Of a DNA stretch of 62,373 nucleotides, positions 16,605 to 26,783 are shown in pieces. Source of the stretch: Acidobacteriota bacterium (GTDB lineage Bacteria; Acidobacteriota; Vicinamibacteria; Vicinamibacterales; Vicinamibacteraceae); the NCBI GenBank assembly GCA_020845575.1, contig JADLFL010000045.1, positions 1-62,373 of the forward strand, given 5' to 3'. Under the pieces are notes generated by a model, which searched no databases, was not told the DNA's origin, and saw nothing but the letters and a program-made list of their open reading frames with translations. Both the position numbers and the translations under genes were made by a program. The number at the start of each line of letters is the position of its first letter. Position 1 is the first letter of the stretch.

Positions 16605-17635
16605 CCGACGTCGCCATCGTCGGTGCCGGCCCGGCCGGCGCGGCACTCGCCATCGAGCTCGGTCGCCGTGGCGTGCGCGTGAACCTGTACGAGAAGTCGC
16701 GTGCGCCGAAGCTGAAGGCCTGCGGAGAGGGCATCCTGCCGCACGGCGTTGCGACATTGAAGGTGATTGCCGGCGGCCTTCCCGACGCGCCCCGCGTGCG
16801 CGGGTTGAGGTTCGCGATCGAGGGTGCGGCCGTCTCGGCTGATTTCCCCGAAGGTCATGGCCTGGTTGTCAGGCGCGATCGCCTGCACGCCTGGCTGCTC
16901 GACCGTGCCGGCGCGAGCGACGACATCGATGTCCGCCTCGGCACGCCGTACTCGCCGCATGGTGAACGCTTCGTCGTGGGCGCCGACGGCGCGCGGTCGA
17001 TGTTCCATCGCCTGCTGCCTGCGTATCGCCCCGCCGATCGACGTGTCGGGCTGTCCACGCACATGGCCGGCATCGACGGCGTGACCGACCGGGTCGAAGT
17101 CTTCTTCCATCCACTCGGCGAGATCTATCTCGCGCCGTCGGGGGAAGGGGAGGCACTCGTCGCCGCGCTCGTTCATCAGCGCACATTCAGGCGCGACGCG
17201 CTCACGTTCCTCCTGCGCGACATCCCGGAACTGCGCGCACGTACCTCGCACATCGAGATGACCACGCCGCTGCTTGCGTCGGCACCGTTGGGACTGCACG
17301 TGCCGCGCGTTGTCGACAGGGACCTGCTGCTCATCGGTGATGCCGCAGGCGCGCCGGATCCCATCACCGGCGACGGTATGGCGCTGGCGTTCGCATCGGT
17401 GACGCTCGCCGCCGACGCCATCGCATCCGGCGATCTGGCGCGCTACGAACGCGAACGGCTTGCACTCGGGCGCACGTCGGCGCGACTCGGCCGCCTGTTG
17501 CTGCACATGGCGCGCGTGCGCGGAGTTGCCGCAAGGACGTTGATTGCGCGGCCGTCGCTCGCACCCACGCTGCTCGACGTGGCCATCTCGCGCAGGCCGC
17601 TGAATGCGGCCACGCTGCTGCGGGCGGTGCTGTGA
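16598..17635 (+). CDS. FAD-dependent oxidoreductase (geranylgeranyl-reductase / aromatic hydroxylase-like)
   Basis: 345 residues. GTG start overlapping the PKS stop by 7 nt. N-terminal dinucleotide-binding motif VAIVGAGPAGAALAIELGRRG, CGEGILPHG near the flavin, then VGADGARSMFH (the DG motif) and the FAD-ribityl motif LLIGDAAGAPDPITGDGMALA. This is the PHBH/geranylgeranyl-reductase flavoprotein group. In the operon with a type III PKS and a methyltransferase, it probably hydroxylates or oxidises the polyketide ring, as SrsC does. That role is inferred from context. Confidence 0.88.
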   Translation: MVADVAIVGAGPAGAALAIELGRRGVRVNLYEKSRAPKLKACGEGILPHGVATLKVIAGGLPDAPRVRGLRFAIEGAAVSADFPEGHGLVVRRDRLHAWLLDRAGASDDIDVRLGTPYSPHGERFVVGADGARSMFHRLLPAYRPADRRVGLSTHMAGIDGVTDRVEVFFHPLGEIYLAPSGEGEALVAALVHQRTFRRDALTFLLRDIPELRARTSHIEMTTPLLASAPLGLHVPRVVDRDLLLIGDAAGAPDPITGDGMALAFASVTLAADAIASGDLARYERERLALGRTSARLGRLLLHMARVRGVAARTLIARPSLAPTLLDVAISRRPLNAATLLRAVL

Positions 17636-18360
17636 CGACGACGTCGAGTCAGCGCACGGACAGGTTCGCGCACCGCATCTACCAGCGCGAGATCCTCGAC
17701 GATCACGAACCAGAGCAGGCGGTCGTCGACACGATCTACGCGTTCATGGCGATGGTCAACCGTCGTCTTGGCGGTGCGGCGGCGACGATTGCGCGGTTCG
17801 AGACGTTCAGCCGTGCGTGGCGTCCCGGCGAACGCATCGAGGTGCTCGACATCGCGTGCGGTGCTGCCGACATCCCGCGGGCGCTCATCGCGTGGGGGCG
17901 CGCACGCGGGTTCGACGTGCGCGTGACGGCGCTCGACGTCTCGCCGCCCGCGCTCGACTACGCACGACGATCGGGACCGCCTGACGAACGCCTGCGCCTG
18001 CTGTGCGCAGACATCCGCCAGTCATTCTGTCGGAAGGCGAGCTTCGACTACGTCACGAGCGCGATGTTCTTCCACCACCTGACCGACCAACAGGTCGTCG
18101 ATGCTCTGCGTCTGGCCAACGGACTGGCGCGTCGCGGCATCGTGATCAACGATCTCGTGCGCTCGCGACAGGCATGGGTGCTCACGTGGCTGCTCACGTG
18201 GCCCTTCCATCCGATCCTCCACCACGACGGCCCGCTCTCGATCCGCCGCGCTCTCACCCCCGATGAACTCCTGCGTCTGGCCGGTGTCGCGGGTGTGCCA
18301 TGGCTCACTGCCGAGCGCCACGTCGGCGAGCGGATGACGGTGGCCGGCGAGCGATCGTGA
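17632..18360 (+). CDS. SAM-dependent methyltransferase of the PKS operon
   Basis: 242 residues. GTG start overlapping the flavoprotein stop (GTGA). Class I Rossmann fold: motif I VLDIACGAADIPRALI, motif II region VTALDVSPPALDYAR, acidic LLCADIRQ, and the post-motif FDYVTSAMFFHHLTD. Related to UbiE/COQ5-type ring methylases. Expected to methylate the polyketide product in the cytosol. The bifunctional rhamnulose-1-phosphate aldolase gene follows after only 13 nt, so the PKS operon and that gene may share a transcript. Confidence 0.88.
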   Translation: MTTTSSQRTDRFAHRIYQREILDDHEPEQAVVDTIYAFMAMVNRRLGGAAATIARFETFSRAWRPGERIEVLDIACGAADIPRALIAWGRARGFDVRVTALDVSPPALDYARRSGPPDERLRLLCADIRQSFCRKASFDYVTSAMFFHHLTDQQVVDALRLANGLARRGIVINDLVRSRQAWVLTWLLTWPFHPILHHDGPLSIRRALTPDELLRLAGVAGVPWLTAERHVGERMTVAGERS

Positions 18361-18373
18361 TACGAATGACACC

Positions 18374-20545
<2,172 letters not shown>

Positions 20546-20740
20546 TGGCGGCTTACGGCCTGCCGCTCGTGGTCTACGGCACAGCCTGTCCCCGTACGTC
20601 GAGCCTCTTTCGGGATGAGCGTGGGTGACCGGTTCGAGCCAATGAGCGAACGGCCCAGCCTACCAGCGGTCGAAGAAGCGACGCACGGCCGCGCGGCCGA
20701 TACGTCCAGCGCGCGCGCAGCGACTCCGTTCGATGTTGTC

Positions 20741-20825
20741 TTTTCGACGCCAGGTGACGCACGATTGTGTCGACGTCAATAGTCATAACGTGACAGTTTT
20801 CGACGCCCCGGAAGGTTTTTCGACG
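20741..20825 (+). promoter_or_regulatory. Three TTTTCGACG direct repeats upstream of the Fic gene
   Basis: TTTTCGACG occurs at 20741-20749, 20797-20805 and 20817-20825; the last runs into the GTG start at 20825. A GGAAGG Shine-Dalgarno lies between the second and third copies. They could be operator half-sites, or 5'-UTR elements. No regulator gene is adjacent, and only the repetition is observed. Confidence 0.35.
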
Positions 20826-22402
20826 TGACGCTCCAGCCACCCCAGCCGGCGACGTTTCAGGAGCAGACCGTCCCCCACGGAACTCGTCTGGTCGGAGCGG
20901 CTGCACTTGCCCGTGAGCTGGCACTGGTGGTGCCCGTTCGCCATCCGAGCTGTGTCGCCGAACGGCACATCAGTGGAAGCCGGCGCGCCGACGGCGCCTG
21001 GGCCGTGTTCGACAAGCGCTATTGGCCTGGCGACGGCTTGACCGACCACGTGCTGTTCTTCCTCAAGCACGAACCCCTCGACCTCCTCGTGCTCCGGCGG
21101 GTCTTCGAGGCGCTCCCGGAAGAGAGTCTCAAGGCGCTCGTCTACACGGCACCCACGTCCGCGCCCGTTCGACGGGCGTGGTTTCTGTACGAGCACCTCA
21201 CCGGCCGACGTGTAGACATCGATGACGCGCCGCAGGTGCCGGCGGTCGATGTGCTCGACCCAAAGGCGTACTTCACGGGCAGACCGCGCCTGTCCAAGCG
21301 GCATCGCGTGCGCGACAACCTGCTTGGTGTCTGGCGCTTCAGTCCCGTCATCAGACGCACACCGGCACTGACGATGTACCTCTCTCTCGATCTCGCCGCA
21401 CGCGCCCGCGACACGGTAGGCCGTACGGGTGGACATCTGGTGGCGCGCGCCGCCAGCTTCCTGCTCCTTGCCGACAGCCGCGCCAGCTTCCAGATCGAAG
21501 GCGAACGCCCGCCTCGCAACAGACTTGAGCGCTGGGGTCGCGCCGTGCTGCAGGCGGGCAAGCATGCGCTGACTCTCGATGAAATCGCGCGGCTGCACAA
21601 CGTGCTGATCGAGGACGCGCGTTTCGTTCGACCCGGACTCCGCACCGAAGGTGTCTTTCTCGGTGAGCGCGATCACGTCGGTGACCCGCTCCCCGAGTTC
21701 GTTGGCGCGCGTGCGGGCAACCTCGCGGATCTGATGACCGGCCTTCTCGAGGCCAATGACCGGATGCGCGACGACGGAATCGACCCCGTGCTGCAGGCGG
21801 CCTCGACGGCCTTCGGATTCGTGTACGTGCACCCGTTCGAGGACGGCAACGGCCGCTTGCATCGCTGTCTGATTCATCACGTGCTCGCCGAGCGTCGTTT
21901 CACGCCGGCAGGGATGGTGTTCCCGGTCTCGTCGGTGATGCTGGACCGCATCGACGACTATCGCACCACCCTGCGGGCGCACTCAGCCCCGCTGATGCCG
22001 TTCATCGAGTGGCGCCCGACGCCGGAACGCAATGTCGAGGTGCTGAACGACACCGCGGATTTTTGTCGCTACTTCGACGGCACCGAGGCCGCTGAGTTCC
22101 TCTACGCGTGCGTCCGGCGCACTGTGGACGAGGACTTGCCGCGCGAGATCGACTACCTGCGCCGGCACGACGAGGCGATTCAGCGCGTCATGGCGACTGT
22201 GGAGATGCCCGATCGCGTTGCCGGGAATCTGGTCATGTTCATTCGCCAGAACAAGGGTACGTTGTCGAAAAGACGACGGCAGGCCGAGTTCGAGCAGTTG
22301 ACCGACGACGAGGTGCGGCGGATTGAACGCATCGTTGCAGAAGCGTTCCTCGGCTTTGCTGACGTGCCCGGAACCCTGCGCGAGCCGTCCGCAGGTGAAT
22401 GA
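20825..22402 (+). CDS. Fic/DOC family AMPylase with N-terminal inhibitory motif
   Basis: 525 residues; GTG start with GGAAGG 10 nt upstream. The Fic core motif HPFEDGNGR occupies residues 336-344, with His336 catalytic and Asp340, Asn342 and Arg344 binding Mg-ATP, followed by LHR. Upstream, residues 221-226 read SFQIEG and fit the S/T-x3-E-G/N inhibitory helix; its Glu225 would block ATP gamma-phosphate, so this is a class II (N-terminally auto-inhibited) Fic protein. Residues 1-190 are an unusually long extension of unknown role. The basic stretch KRRRQAEFEQL near 480 may be part of a winged helix. Fic enzymes transfer AMP to protein hydroxyls. Confidence 0.9.
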   Translation: MTLQPPQPATFQEQTVPHGTRLVGAAALARELALVVPVRHPSCVAERHISGSRRADGAWAVFDKRYWPGDGLTDHVLFFLKHEPLDLLVLRRVFEALPEESLKALVYTAPTSAPVRRAWFLYEHLTGRRVDIDDAPQVPAVDVLDPKAYFTGRPRLSKRHRVRDNLLGVWRFSPVIRRTPALTMYLSLDLAARARDTVGRTGGHLVARAASFLLLADSRASFQIEGERPPRNRLERWGRAVLQAGKHALTLDEIARLHNVLIEDARFVRPGLRTEGVFLGERDHVGDPLPEFVGARAGNLADLMTGLLEANDRMRDDGIDPVLQAASTAFGFVYVHPFEDGNGRLHRCLIHHVLAERRFTPAGMVFPVSSVMLDRIDDYRTTLRAHSAPLMPFIEWRPTPERNVEVLNDTADFCRYFDGTEAAEFLYACVRRTVDEDLPREIDYLRRHDEAIQRVMATVEMPDRVAGNLVMFIRQNKGTLSKRRRQAEFEQLTDDEVRRIERIVAEAFLGFADVPGTLREPSAGE

Positions 22403-22514
22403 TCATCATGCCGGCGAGCGCCTCTCCTCCCGAGCAGGTGGACCGGGTCTCGGCTGCCAACAGGTCGGGCACCATGGGCCGATTCGTCCTCCTGTCGCGA
22501 GGCGTGGAGCGCTC

Positions 22515-22775
22515 GTGCGTGTCTTCACCGTGAGCAATCGCACGGGACCGTTCCTCTCTCTGCTGGTGGGAGCGGACGACACGATCGTGGGCGTGAGCCG
22601 GCCATGGACGACCGAACCAGGGCAGTTAGTCGAGCGCCTGGAACTGGTACGCGAGCGTCAGCAGGTTGGCGCTGTGACTCTCCCTCGCATCATCGAGTGG
22701 CGCGTAGGCAAGCATGTCGCCGAGGTCGTGACCACCGCAGCCACCGGCGAACCAGCCCTGCGCGATTTCCGATAA
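22515..22775 (+). CDS. Possible small protein, 86 residues, unknown
   Basis: GTG-initiated frame beginning VRVFTVSNRTGPFLSLLVG and continuing through WTTEPGQLVERLELVRERQQVGAVTLPRIIEWRVG. The composition looks like a folded alpha/beta protein rather than noise, but there is no clear Shine-Dalgarno and I recognise no family. It is 112 bp downstream of the Fic gene on the same strand, so it could be a partner or antitoxin-like protein. It may equally be non-coding. Confidence 0.35.
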   Translation: MRVFTVSNRTGPFLSLLVGADDTIVGVSRPWTTEPGQLVERLELVRERQQVGAVTLPRIIEWRVGKHVAEVVTTAATGEPALRDFR

Positions 22776-22870
22776 CGAGCGGACGAGGGGAGGGAGACAC
22801 GACGGGCCGGGCGACCTGTCCGCCGTAGCCCGGAGGGCGAAGGTGGAAGCCCGGCCCCTTGCCGATGATG

Positions 22871-22897
22871 GTAGGGCCGGCTCTCCGAGCCCGGCCC
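22871..22897. repeat. GTAGGGCCGGCTC...GAGCCCGGCCC element, single copy
   Basis: An imperfect palindrome with the core GGGCCGGCTC/GAGCCCGGCCC. Two further copies lie in inverted orientation at 25260-25287 and 25301-25328. Confidence 0.65.
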
Positions 22898-22906
22898 TGG
22901 CGCGCC

Positions 22907-22934
22907 GTAAGCCCTGAGCCGTAAGCCGTAAACC
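22907..22934 (+). repeat. GTAAGCC heptamer array
   Basis: Four units in 7-nt register: GTAAGCC, CTGAGCC, GTAAGCC, GTAAACC. It ends 8 nt from the stop codon of the DUF4097 gene. The same family recurs at 24024-24051. Confidence 0.65.
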
Positions 22935-22941
22935 GCCTGTA

Positions 22942-23826
22942 TCACTGCACCGCGATGTTGCCGCTGGCGGTGCTCAGGCGGAGCGTGGGGCCGCCGCCGC
23001 GGACGGTGCCCTGGATGCGCCGACGATCGATCTTGCCCTGAAGGGTGAGGGCCGGGCCCATGTCGAGCGACCCCGACGCGGTGCTGGCGTCGACGACGAA
23101 GCCGCGATCGGCGGGGACGCGCACCTTCACGTCGCCCGACGCCGCGGACAGCTTCCAGTCGCCTGTCGGCGTGCCGTCGACGCCGATGTTCCCGCTGCCG
23201 GTGTTGGCAGACAGCAATCCGACGACGCCGGTCAGCCTGATGTTGCCGCTGCCCGTGCTCGCCTTGACGTCGCCCTGACCCGAGAGCGTCGCCACGATGT
23301 TGCCGCTGCCGCTCGAGAGCGACGCGGTCCTGCGCGCGTCGGTCACCGAAACGTTCCCCGACCCCGTGCGTGCGTCGATGTCGTTCCCCGCACTCGCGAC
23401 GGAGACGTTGCCCGACCCGCTGTTGGCCTTGATGCGGCCGTCCACCTGCGCCACCGACACGTTGCCCGAGCCCGAGCGTGCCGTGACCGTTGTTGTCGTC
23501 GGCACCGTGATCTCGTACGACACCTTCACGGCGCGACGCGTCTCCTCGTCGGTGATGTTGCCCACCGTCACGACGTCGCCGGTCTGCACGATGGGGGGAT
23601 TGGCGGCGAGGCGGCGTGCCAGATCGGCGGCGTTGGGCGGTGCGTTCCAGCCCGTCCTGACCTCGATGGTTCCCTTGACGAGGACGGTCGAGCCCGCGCC
23701 CCCGCGGACGGTGACGTTGCCGCTGCCGGTGGACGCCTCGAGCGTGGGCGCCGCACCAACGGTGAGCGAGCGCTCGAACACGATCGGCTGCGCGACAGCC
23801 ACGATGGGGGAGAGGGCAAAGACCAA
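22942..23826 (-). CDS. DUF4097-family exported beta-repeat protein (start uncertain)
   Basis: About 294 residues. After a short hydrophobic export segment (VFALSPIVAVAQP) comes a beta-rich region in which the motif T/S-GSGN-V/I recurs about ten times (STGSGNVTV, SGSGNVSV, NSGSGNVSV, RTGSGNVSV, SSGSGNIVA, STGSGNIRL). This is typical of DUF4097 putative adhesin-like domains, which form a right-handed beta structure. No ATG or GTG lies just before the signal-like segment; I mark the only near candidate, TTG at 23826. The dispersed 36-bp repeat sits about 60 bp upstream in the same frame, so the original start may have been displaced or lost by repeat insertion or a frameshift. Confidence 0.75.
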   Translation of the reverse strand: MVFALSPIVAVAQPIVFERSLTVGAAPTLEASTGSGNVTVRGGAGSTVLVKGTIEVRTGWNAPPNAADLARRLAANPPIVQTGDVVTVGNITDEETRRAVKVSYEITVPTTTTVTARSGSGNVSVAQVDGRIKANSGSGNVSVASAGNDIDARTGSGNVSVTDARRTASLSSGSGNIVATLSGQGDVKASTGSGNIRLTGVVGLLSANTGSGNIGVDGTPTGDWKLSAASGDVKVRVPADRGFVVDASTASGSLDMGPALTLQGKIDRRRIQGTVRGGGPTLRLSTASGNIAVQ

Positions 23827-23885
23827 GACCTCGAGCCTTTGACGGCAGCGTCGCGTGTCGAGTTCTTCCGAGGCGGCCGCTGAGG

Positions 23886-23921
23886 GCGCGGGTCCTGTCG
23901 CCGGACAGCCCCACCCGTCCT
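23886..23921 (-). repeat. Dispersed 36-bp repeat, copy 3
   Basis: Identical over 36 nt to positions 1-36, in inverted orientation. It lies at the 5' end of the DUF4097 gene, where the expected start codon is missing. Confidence 0.75.
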
Positions 23922-24023
23922 CGGCGCGAACAGCCCTTGTACGGGAGACGCGCCTGCGCGCGGGCGGGGCGGCCCCGTCCGGCGCCACCCGCGCCCGTGA
24001 TGGTCTAGGACGTACCACTCGCT

Positions 24024-24051
24024 GTAAGCCATAAGCCGTGAGCCGTGAGCC
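24024..24051 (+). repeat. GTAAGCC/GTGAGCC heptamer array
   Basis: Four units in register: GTAAGCC, ATAAGCC, GTGAGCC, GTGAGCC. It ends 13 nt before the preferred start of the MFS gene at 24065. A GTG inside the array (24038) is also in frame with that gene. Confidence 0.65.
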
Positions 24052-24064
24052 CGATAATGTCCCC

Positions 24065-25246
24065 GTGCCTCACGCCGTGCGCGGTCATACGGGTCTCATC
24101 GTGTTGCTCGGCAGCCTGACCGCGATCGCGCCCATGTCGATCGACATGTACCTGCCGGCGTTCCCGGCGCTGCAGGAGACGTTCGGGACCGACGTCGCGG
24201 CGATTCAGCGCACGTTGTCGGTGTTCTTCATCGGCCTTGCGGTGGGGCAGTTGTTCTACGGGCCGCTGGCGGATCGCTTCGGACGACGGCGCCCGCTGCT
24301 CGTGGGGCTCGCACTGTACACGGTTGCATCGGTCGGCTGTGCGCTTGCCGGATCCGTCGGTCAACTCCTGCTGTGGCGCGGCCTCCAGGCGCTCGGCGGG
24401 TGCGCCGGCGTGGTGATGGCGCGGGCCGTGGTGCGCGACGTGTTCGGCCCGAAGAAGCAGGCGCGCGTCCTCTCGTCGCTCATGCTCGTCATGGGCGTCG
24501 CTCCCATCCTCGCGCCCATCGTCGGCGGCTGGGTCCTGACTGTGGCCGGCTGGCGCACGATCTTCTGGATTCTCGTCGTCTTCGGTGCGACGACGTGGGT
24601 GGCCGTGGCGCGCGGACTGCCGGAGACGGCTGTCGACAGGCGTGCGTCGACGCTCACCATCGGCGGCGTGGCCGCGGCATTCGGACGCGTCATCGGCAAC
24701 GCCCGTTTCAGGCGCTTCGCCGGCGCCGGCGCGCTCGCGCAGTGCGTGCTCTTCGCCTACATCTCCGGCGCGCCCTTCCTCTTCATGGAGGTGCTCGGGT
24801 TATCGCCCGCTGGCTTCTCGGCGATGTTCGCGATCAACTCGACGGGGCTCATCCTCGCGTCGCAGATCAATCGTGCGCTGCTCGCGCGCGAAGAAACGTC
24901 GGCCGTGCTGAATCGCGCGCTGACGGTGCAGGGTCTTGCCGCGCTCGTCTTCCTGGCTGTCGTCGTGTTCGCCGCGCCGTCGCTCGTCGTGCTCGCCGCC
25001 CCCGTGTTGCTGCTCGTGCTGCTGCTCGGATTCGTGCTGCCCAACACGACGGCACTCGCGCTCGCGCCGTTCGACAGGGATGCCGGTACGGCGTCGGCGG
25101 TCCTGGGCTCGATGCAGTACGGGACGTCGGGGCTTACGACGCTCGCCGTATCGGCCTGCTTTGACGGCACCCTGCGCCCGATGGCCGTCTCGATCGCGCT
25201 GTTTGTAGTCGGGGCCTGGCTGTTGTCACGCACGGGCAGGGACTAA
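24065..25246 (+). CDS. Bcr/CflA-type MFS multidrug efflux transporter
   Basis: 393 residues with 12 predicted transmembrane segments. The N-terminus APMSIDMYLPAFPALQ is the Bcr/CflA signature. The MFS motif A follows as GPLADRFGRRRPLL, and MARAVVRDVFGPKKQARVLS is motif-B-like. Proton-driven drug exporters of this group carry sulfonamides, bicyclomycin or chloramphenicol; the actual substrate here is unknown. In-frame GTG codons at 24038, 24065 and 24077 are possible starts. I prefer 24065 because 24038 lies within a heptamer array. Confidence 0.88.
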   Translation: MPHAVRGHTGLIVLLGSLTAIAPMSIDMYLPAFPALQETFGTDVAAIQRTLSVFFIGLAVGQLFYGPLADRFGRRRPLLVGLALYTVASVGCALAGSVGQLLLWRGLQALGGCAGVVMARAVVRDVFGPKKQARVLSSLMLVMGVAPILAPIVGGWVLTVAGWRTIFWILVVFGATTWVAVARGLPETAVDRRASTLTIGGVAAAFGRVIGNARFRRFAGAGALAQCVLFAYISGAPFLFMEVLGLSPAGFSAMFAINSTGLILASQINRALLAREETSAVLNRALTVQGLAALVFLAVVVFAAPSLVVLAAPVLLLVLLLGFVLPNTTALALAPFDRDAGTASAVLGSMQYGTSGLTTLAVSACFDGTLRPMAVSIALFVVGAWLLSRTGRD

Positions 25247-25259
25247 CCGGGTACAACAC

Positions 25260-25328
25260 GGGCCGGGCTCGGTGAGCCGGCCCTACCTACCGCTGCAGTG
25301 GGTAGGGCCGGCTCTCCGAGCCCGGCCC
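25260..25328. terminator. Large inverted repeat between convergent genes
   Basis: Two copies of the GTAGGGCCGGCTC element face each other: GGGCCGGGCTCGG...CCCTACC at 25260-25287, and its complement at 25301-25328, matching at 27 of 28 positions with a 13-nt loop. It lies between the ends of the MFS gene (25246) and the minus-strand gene ending at 25336, and probably acts as a bidirectional terminator. Confidence 0.65.
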
Positions 25329-25335
25329 GTCTGGG

Positions 25336-25728
25336 TCAGCGCGACAGGAACCAGCCGCCCAATACCGCCGAGACGAGGTTGGCCAGCGCGACGATGGCGA
25401 GATCCTGCGGCGAGCCGCGCCACACCACGTGGAACAACGCACATTCGGCGGCGATCGCCCACGTCTCGGCCACGAGCACGTACGTGGCATACGACGCGTG
25501 CGGCCACATCAGCAGCGGCAGCGCGACGATGACGATGGGGTAGGTGACGGCGGTGAGCCAGAAGGCCGCGGTCAGCCGCTGCGCGTATGTGTAGCGAGGC
25601 GCCTCGTTCACCGGCCATCGACCCAGGCCAAGCAGCAGAACAGGCGCTTCGAGCGCGACGGTGAGGACGTAGCCCACCGGCAGCCATCGCCAGAGCGCGC
25701 CGGCGTCGATCGTCGAAGCAGGGTCCAC
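25336..25728 (-). CDS. Membrane protein of unknown function, 130 residues
   Basis: GTG start at 25728, 5 nt after the stop of the upstream membrane gene. Four hydrophobic segments: LPVGYVLTVALEAPVLLLGLG, FWLTAVTYPIVIVALPLLMW, YVLVAETWAIAAECALFHVVW and LAIVALANLVSAVLGGWFL. I do not recognise the family. Last gene of a three-gene operon of membrane proteins (27316 to 25336). The longer frame above it is a shadow of the preceding gene. Confidence 0.75.
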   Translation of the reverse strand: MDPASTIDAGALWRWLPVGYVLTVALEAPVLLLGLGRWPVNEAPRYTYAQRLTAAFWLTAVTYPIVIVALPLLMWPHASYATYVLVAETWAIAAECALFHVVWRGSPQDLAIVALANLVSAVLGGWFLSR

Positions 25729-25733
25729 GTGCG

Positions 25734-26783
25734 TCAGAGCAGTCGGATGAGGAACGGCACTTCGACGAGCACGTGCGCGATCGCCAGCGTGAAGTAGATC
25801 TGTCGCGTCAACTCGTAATCGATCGCGAACGCGATCCACAGGGTGACGACAAGGCCGAGCCCTGCGGCGAGCACGAGCGTGACGAGCCGGCGCCACTGAA
25901 CCGATCGCGCGGCGAGCGGCACGCGTCGCAATCGCCACGGTACGGCGCCAGTCGCAAGCGGGATCGCCACGATCCAGGCGATGTAGTGCAGCGATTCGAG
26001 GAACACGTGCGTCGCGAGCACGGCGGGTCCAGTGCCTGGCACGCCGGCAAGCGTTGCGGCATCCCATCCCCCGTCGGCCGGGCCCGCAGGGCCGGCCCTG
26101 CCAATTGTGCCGACCCGGCCAGCGATCGTATTCGCCGGTGCTACCGGTTGCCCGTTGCCGATTGCCGGTTGCCGGTTTATTGCCCAGATTCCGACGATGA
26201 GGATCGGGACGAGGAGCAGCGTGGCGCGATAGGCACCATGCCACGGCGTGCGGCGGATCGAGAGCTCCCTGTCGAGGAACGCCAGAGCCAGCAGCGGGTG
26301 GAGGAACATCAGCGCGACGCTCGTCCACACGGGCTGTGCCCACGCGGTGGCGAGACACAGAAGGCCTGGCGGGACCAGCCACAGCCAGTCGCGCCGCGGC
26401 GGTTGTTGCTGACGCAGCATCACGAGGACGGCGATCCAGCCGATGAGGGCCGTGTGCCAGAGCGCAAGCCACGCGACGTCCGCATTCGAGCCGGCCCACG
26501 TCAGCGCTATGTACGCGGCGGTAAGTGCCACCACGCCGCCGATGCCCGTGACGAAGTACTGCCGCAGCGGACCCCAGCGGCCGGGCATGCGCGACAGCAG
26601 GTATCGCGCCTCGCACCAGTTGTGCGGCCCGGCGCCGAGCGCGACAACGGTCACCGCCATGCCGACGGGCGCGATCGCGCAGGCGAACGCGATGAGCGCG
26701 ACGACCAGCGCGCCGATCGCATGTGGCGGCCACGCGCCCAGCGCCGGCACTGCCTCGTCGAGCGTCGCGCTGAGACGTGCCAT
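25734..26783 (-). CDS. Polytopic membrane protein of unknown function carrying repeat insertion
   Basis: 349 residues, about 8-9 transmembrane segments. A conserved-looking motif GPHNWCEARYLLSRMPGRWGPLRQYF follows the second segment. Start at 26783, overlapping the preceding stop as TGATG. Residues about 204-238 (INRQPAIGNGQP through GPAGPADGG) are translated from a heptamer array plus a GC-rich palindrome (26072-26173). They therefore look like an in-frame insertion into a loop between membrane segments. No family recognised. It is coupled on both sides to small membrane proteins, so the three probably form one complex. Confidence 0.8.
   Translation of the reverse strand: MARLSATLDEAVPALGAWPPHAIGALVVALIAFACAIAPVGMAVTVVALGAGPHNWCEARYLLSRMPGRWGPLRQYFVTGIGGVVALTAAYIALTWAGSNADVAWLALWHTALIGWIAVLVMLRQQQPPRRDWLWLVPPGLLCLATAWAQPVWTSVALMFLHPLLALAFLDRELSIRRTPWHGAYRATLLLVPILIVGIWAINRQPAIGNGQPVAPANTIAGRVGTIGRAGPAGPADGGWDAATLAGVPGTGPAVLATHVFLESLHYIAWIVAIPLATGAVPWRLRRVPLAARSVQWRRLVTLVLAAGLGLVVTLWIAFAIDYELTRQIYFTLAIAHVLVEVPFLIRLL
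26072..26173. repeat. Composite repeat inside a coding sequence
   Basis: GGTTGCC-type array in perfect register at 26146-26173 (GGTTGCC, CGTTGCC, GATTGCC, GGTTGCC) plus a GGCCGGGCCC...GGGCCGGCCC palindrome at about 26074-26098. It lies entirely within the reading frame of the 25734-26783 membrane protein and keeps it open. The array runs antisense to that gene. Confidence 0.7.

Noticed and set aside
20825..22402. Fic gene as part of a prophage or phage-defence island
   Set aside because: No integrase, phage or known defence gene nearby; composition is like its neighbours.
22402..22530. Short frame MIIMPASASPPEQV after the Fic gene
   Set aside because: 44 codons, no Shine-Dalgarno, no recognisable features, and it overlaps the slightly more plausible 86-codon frame.
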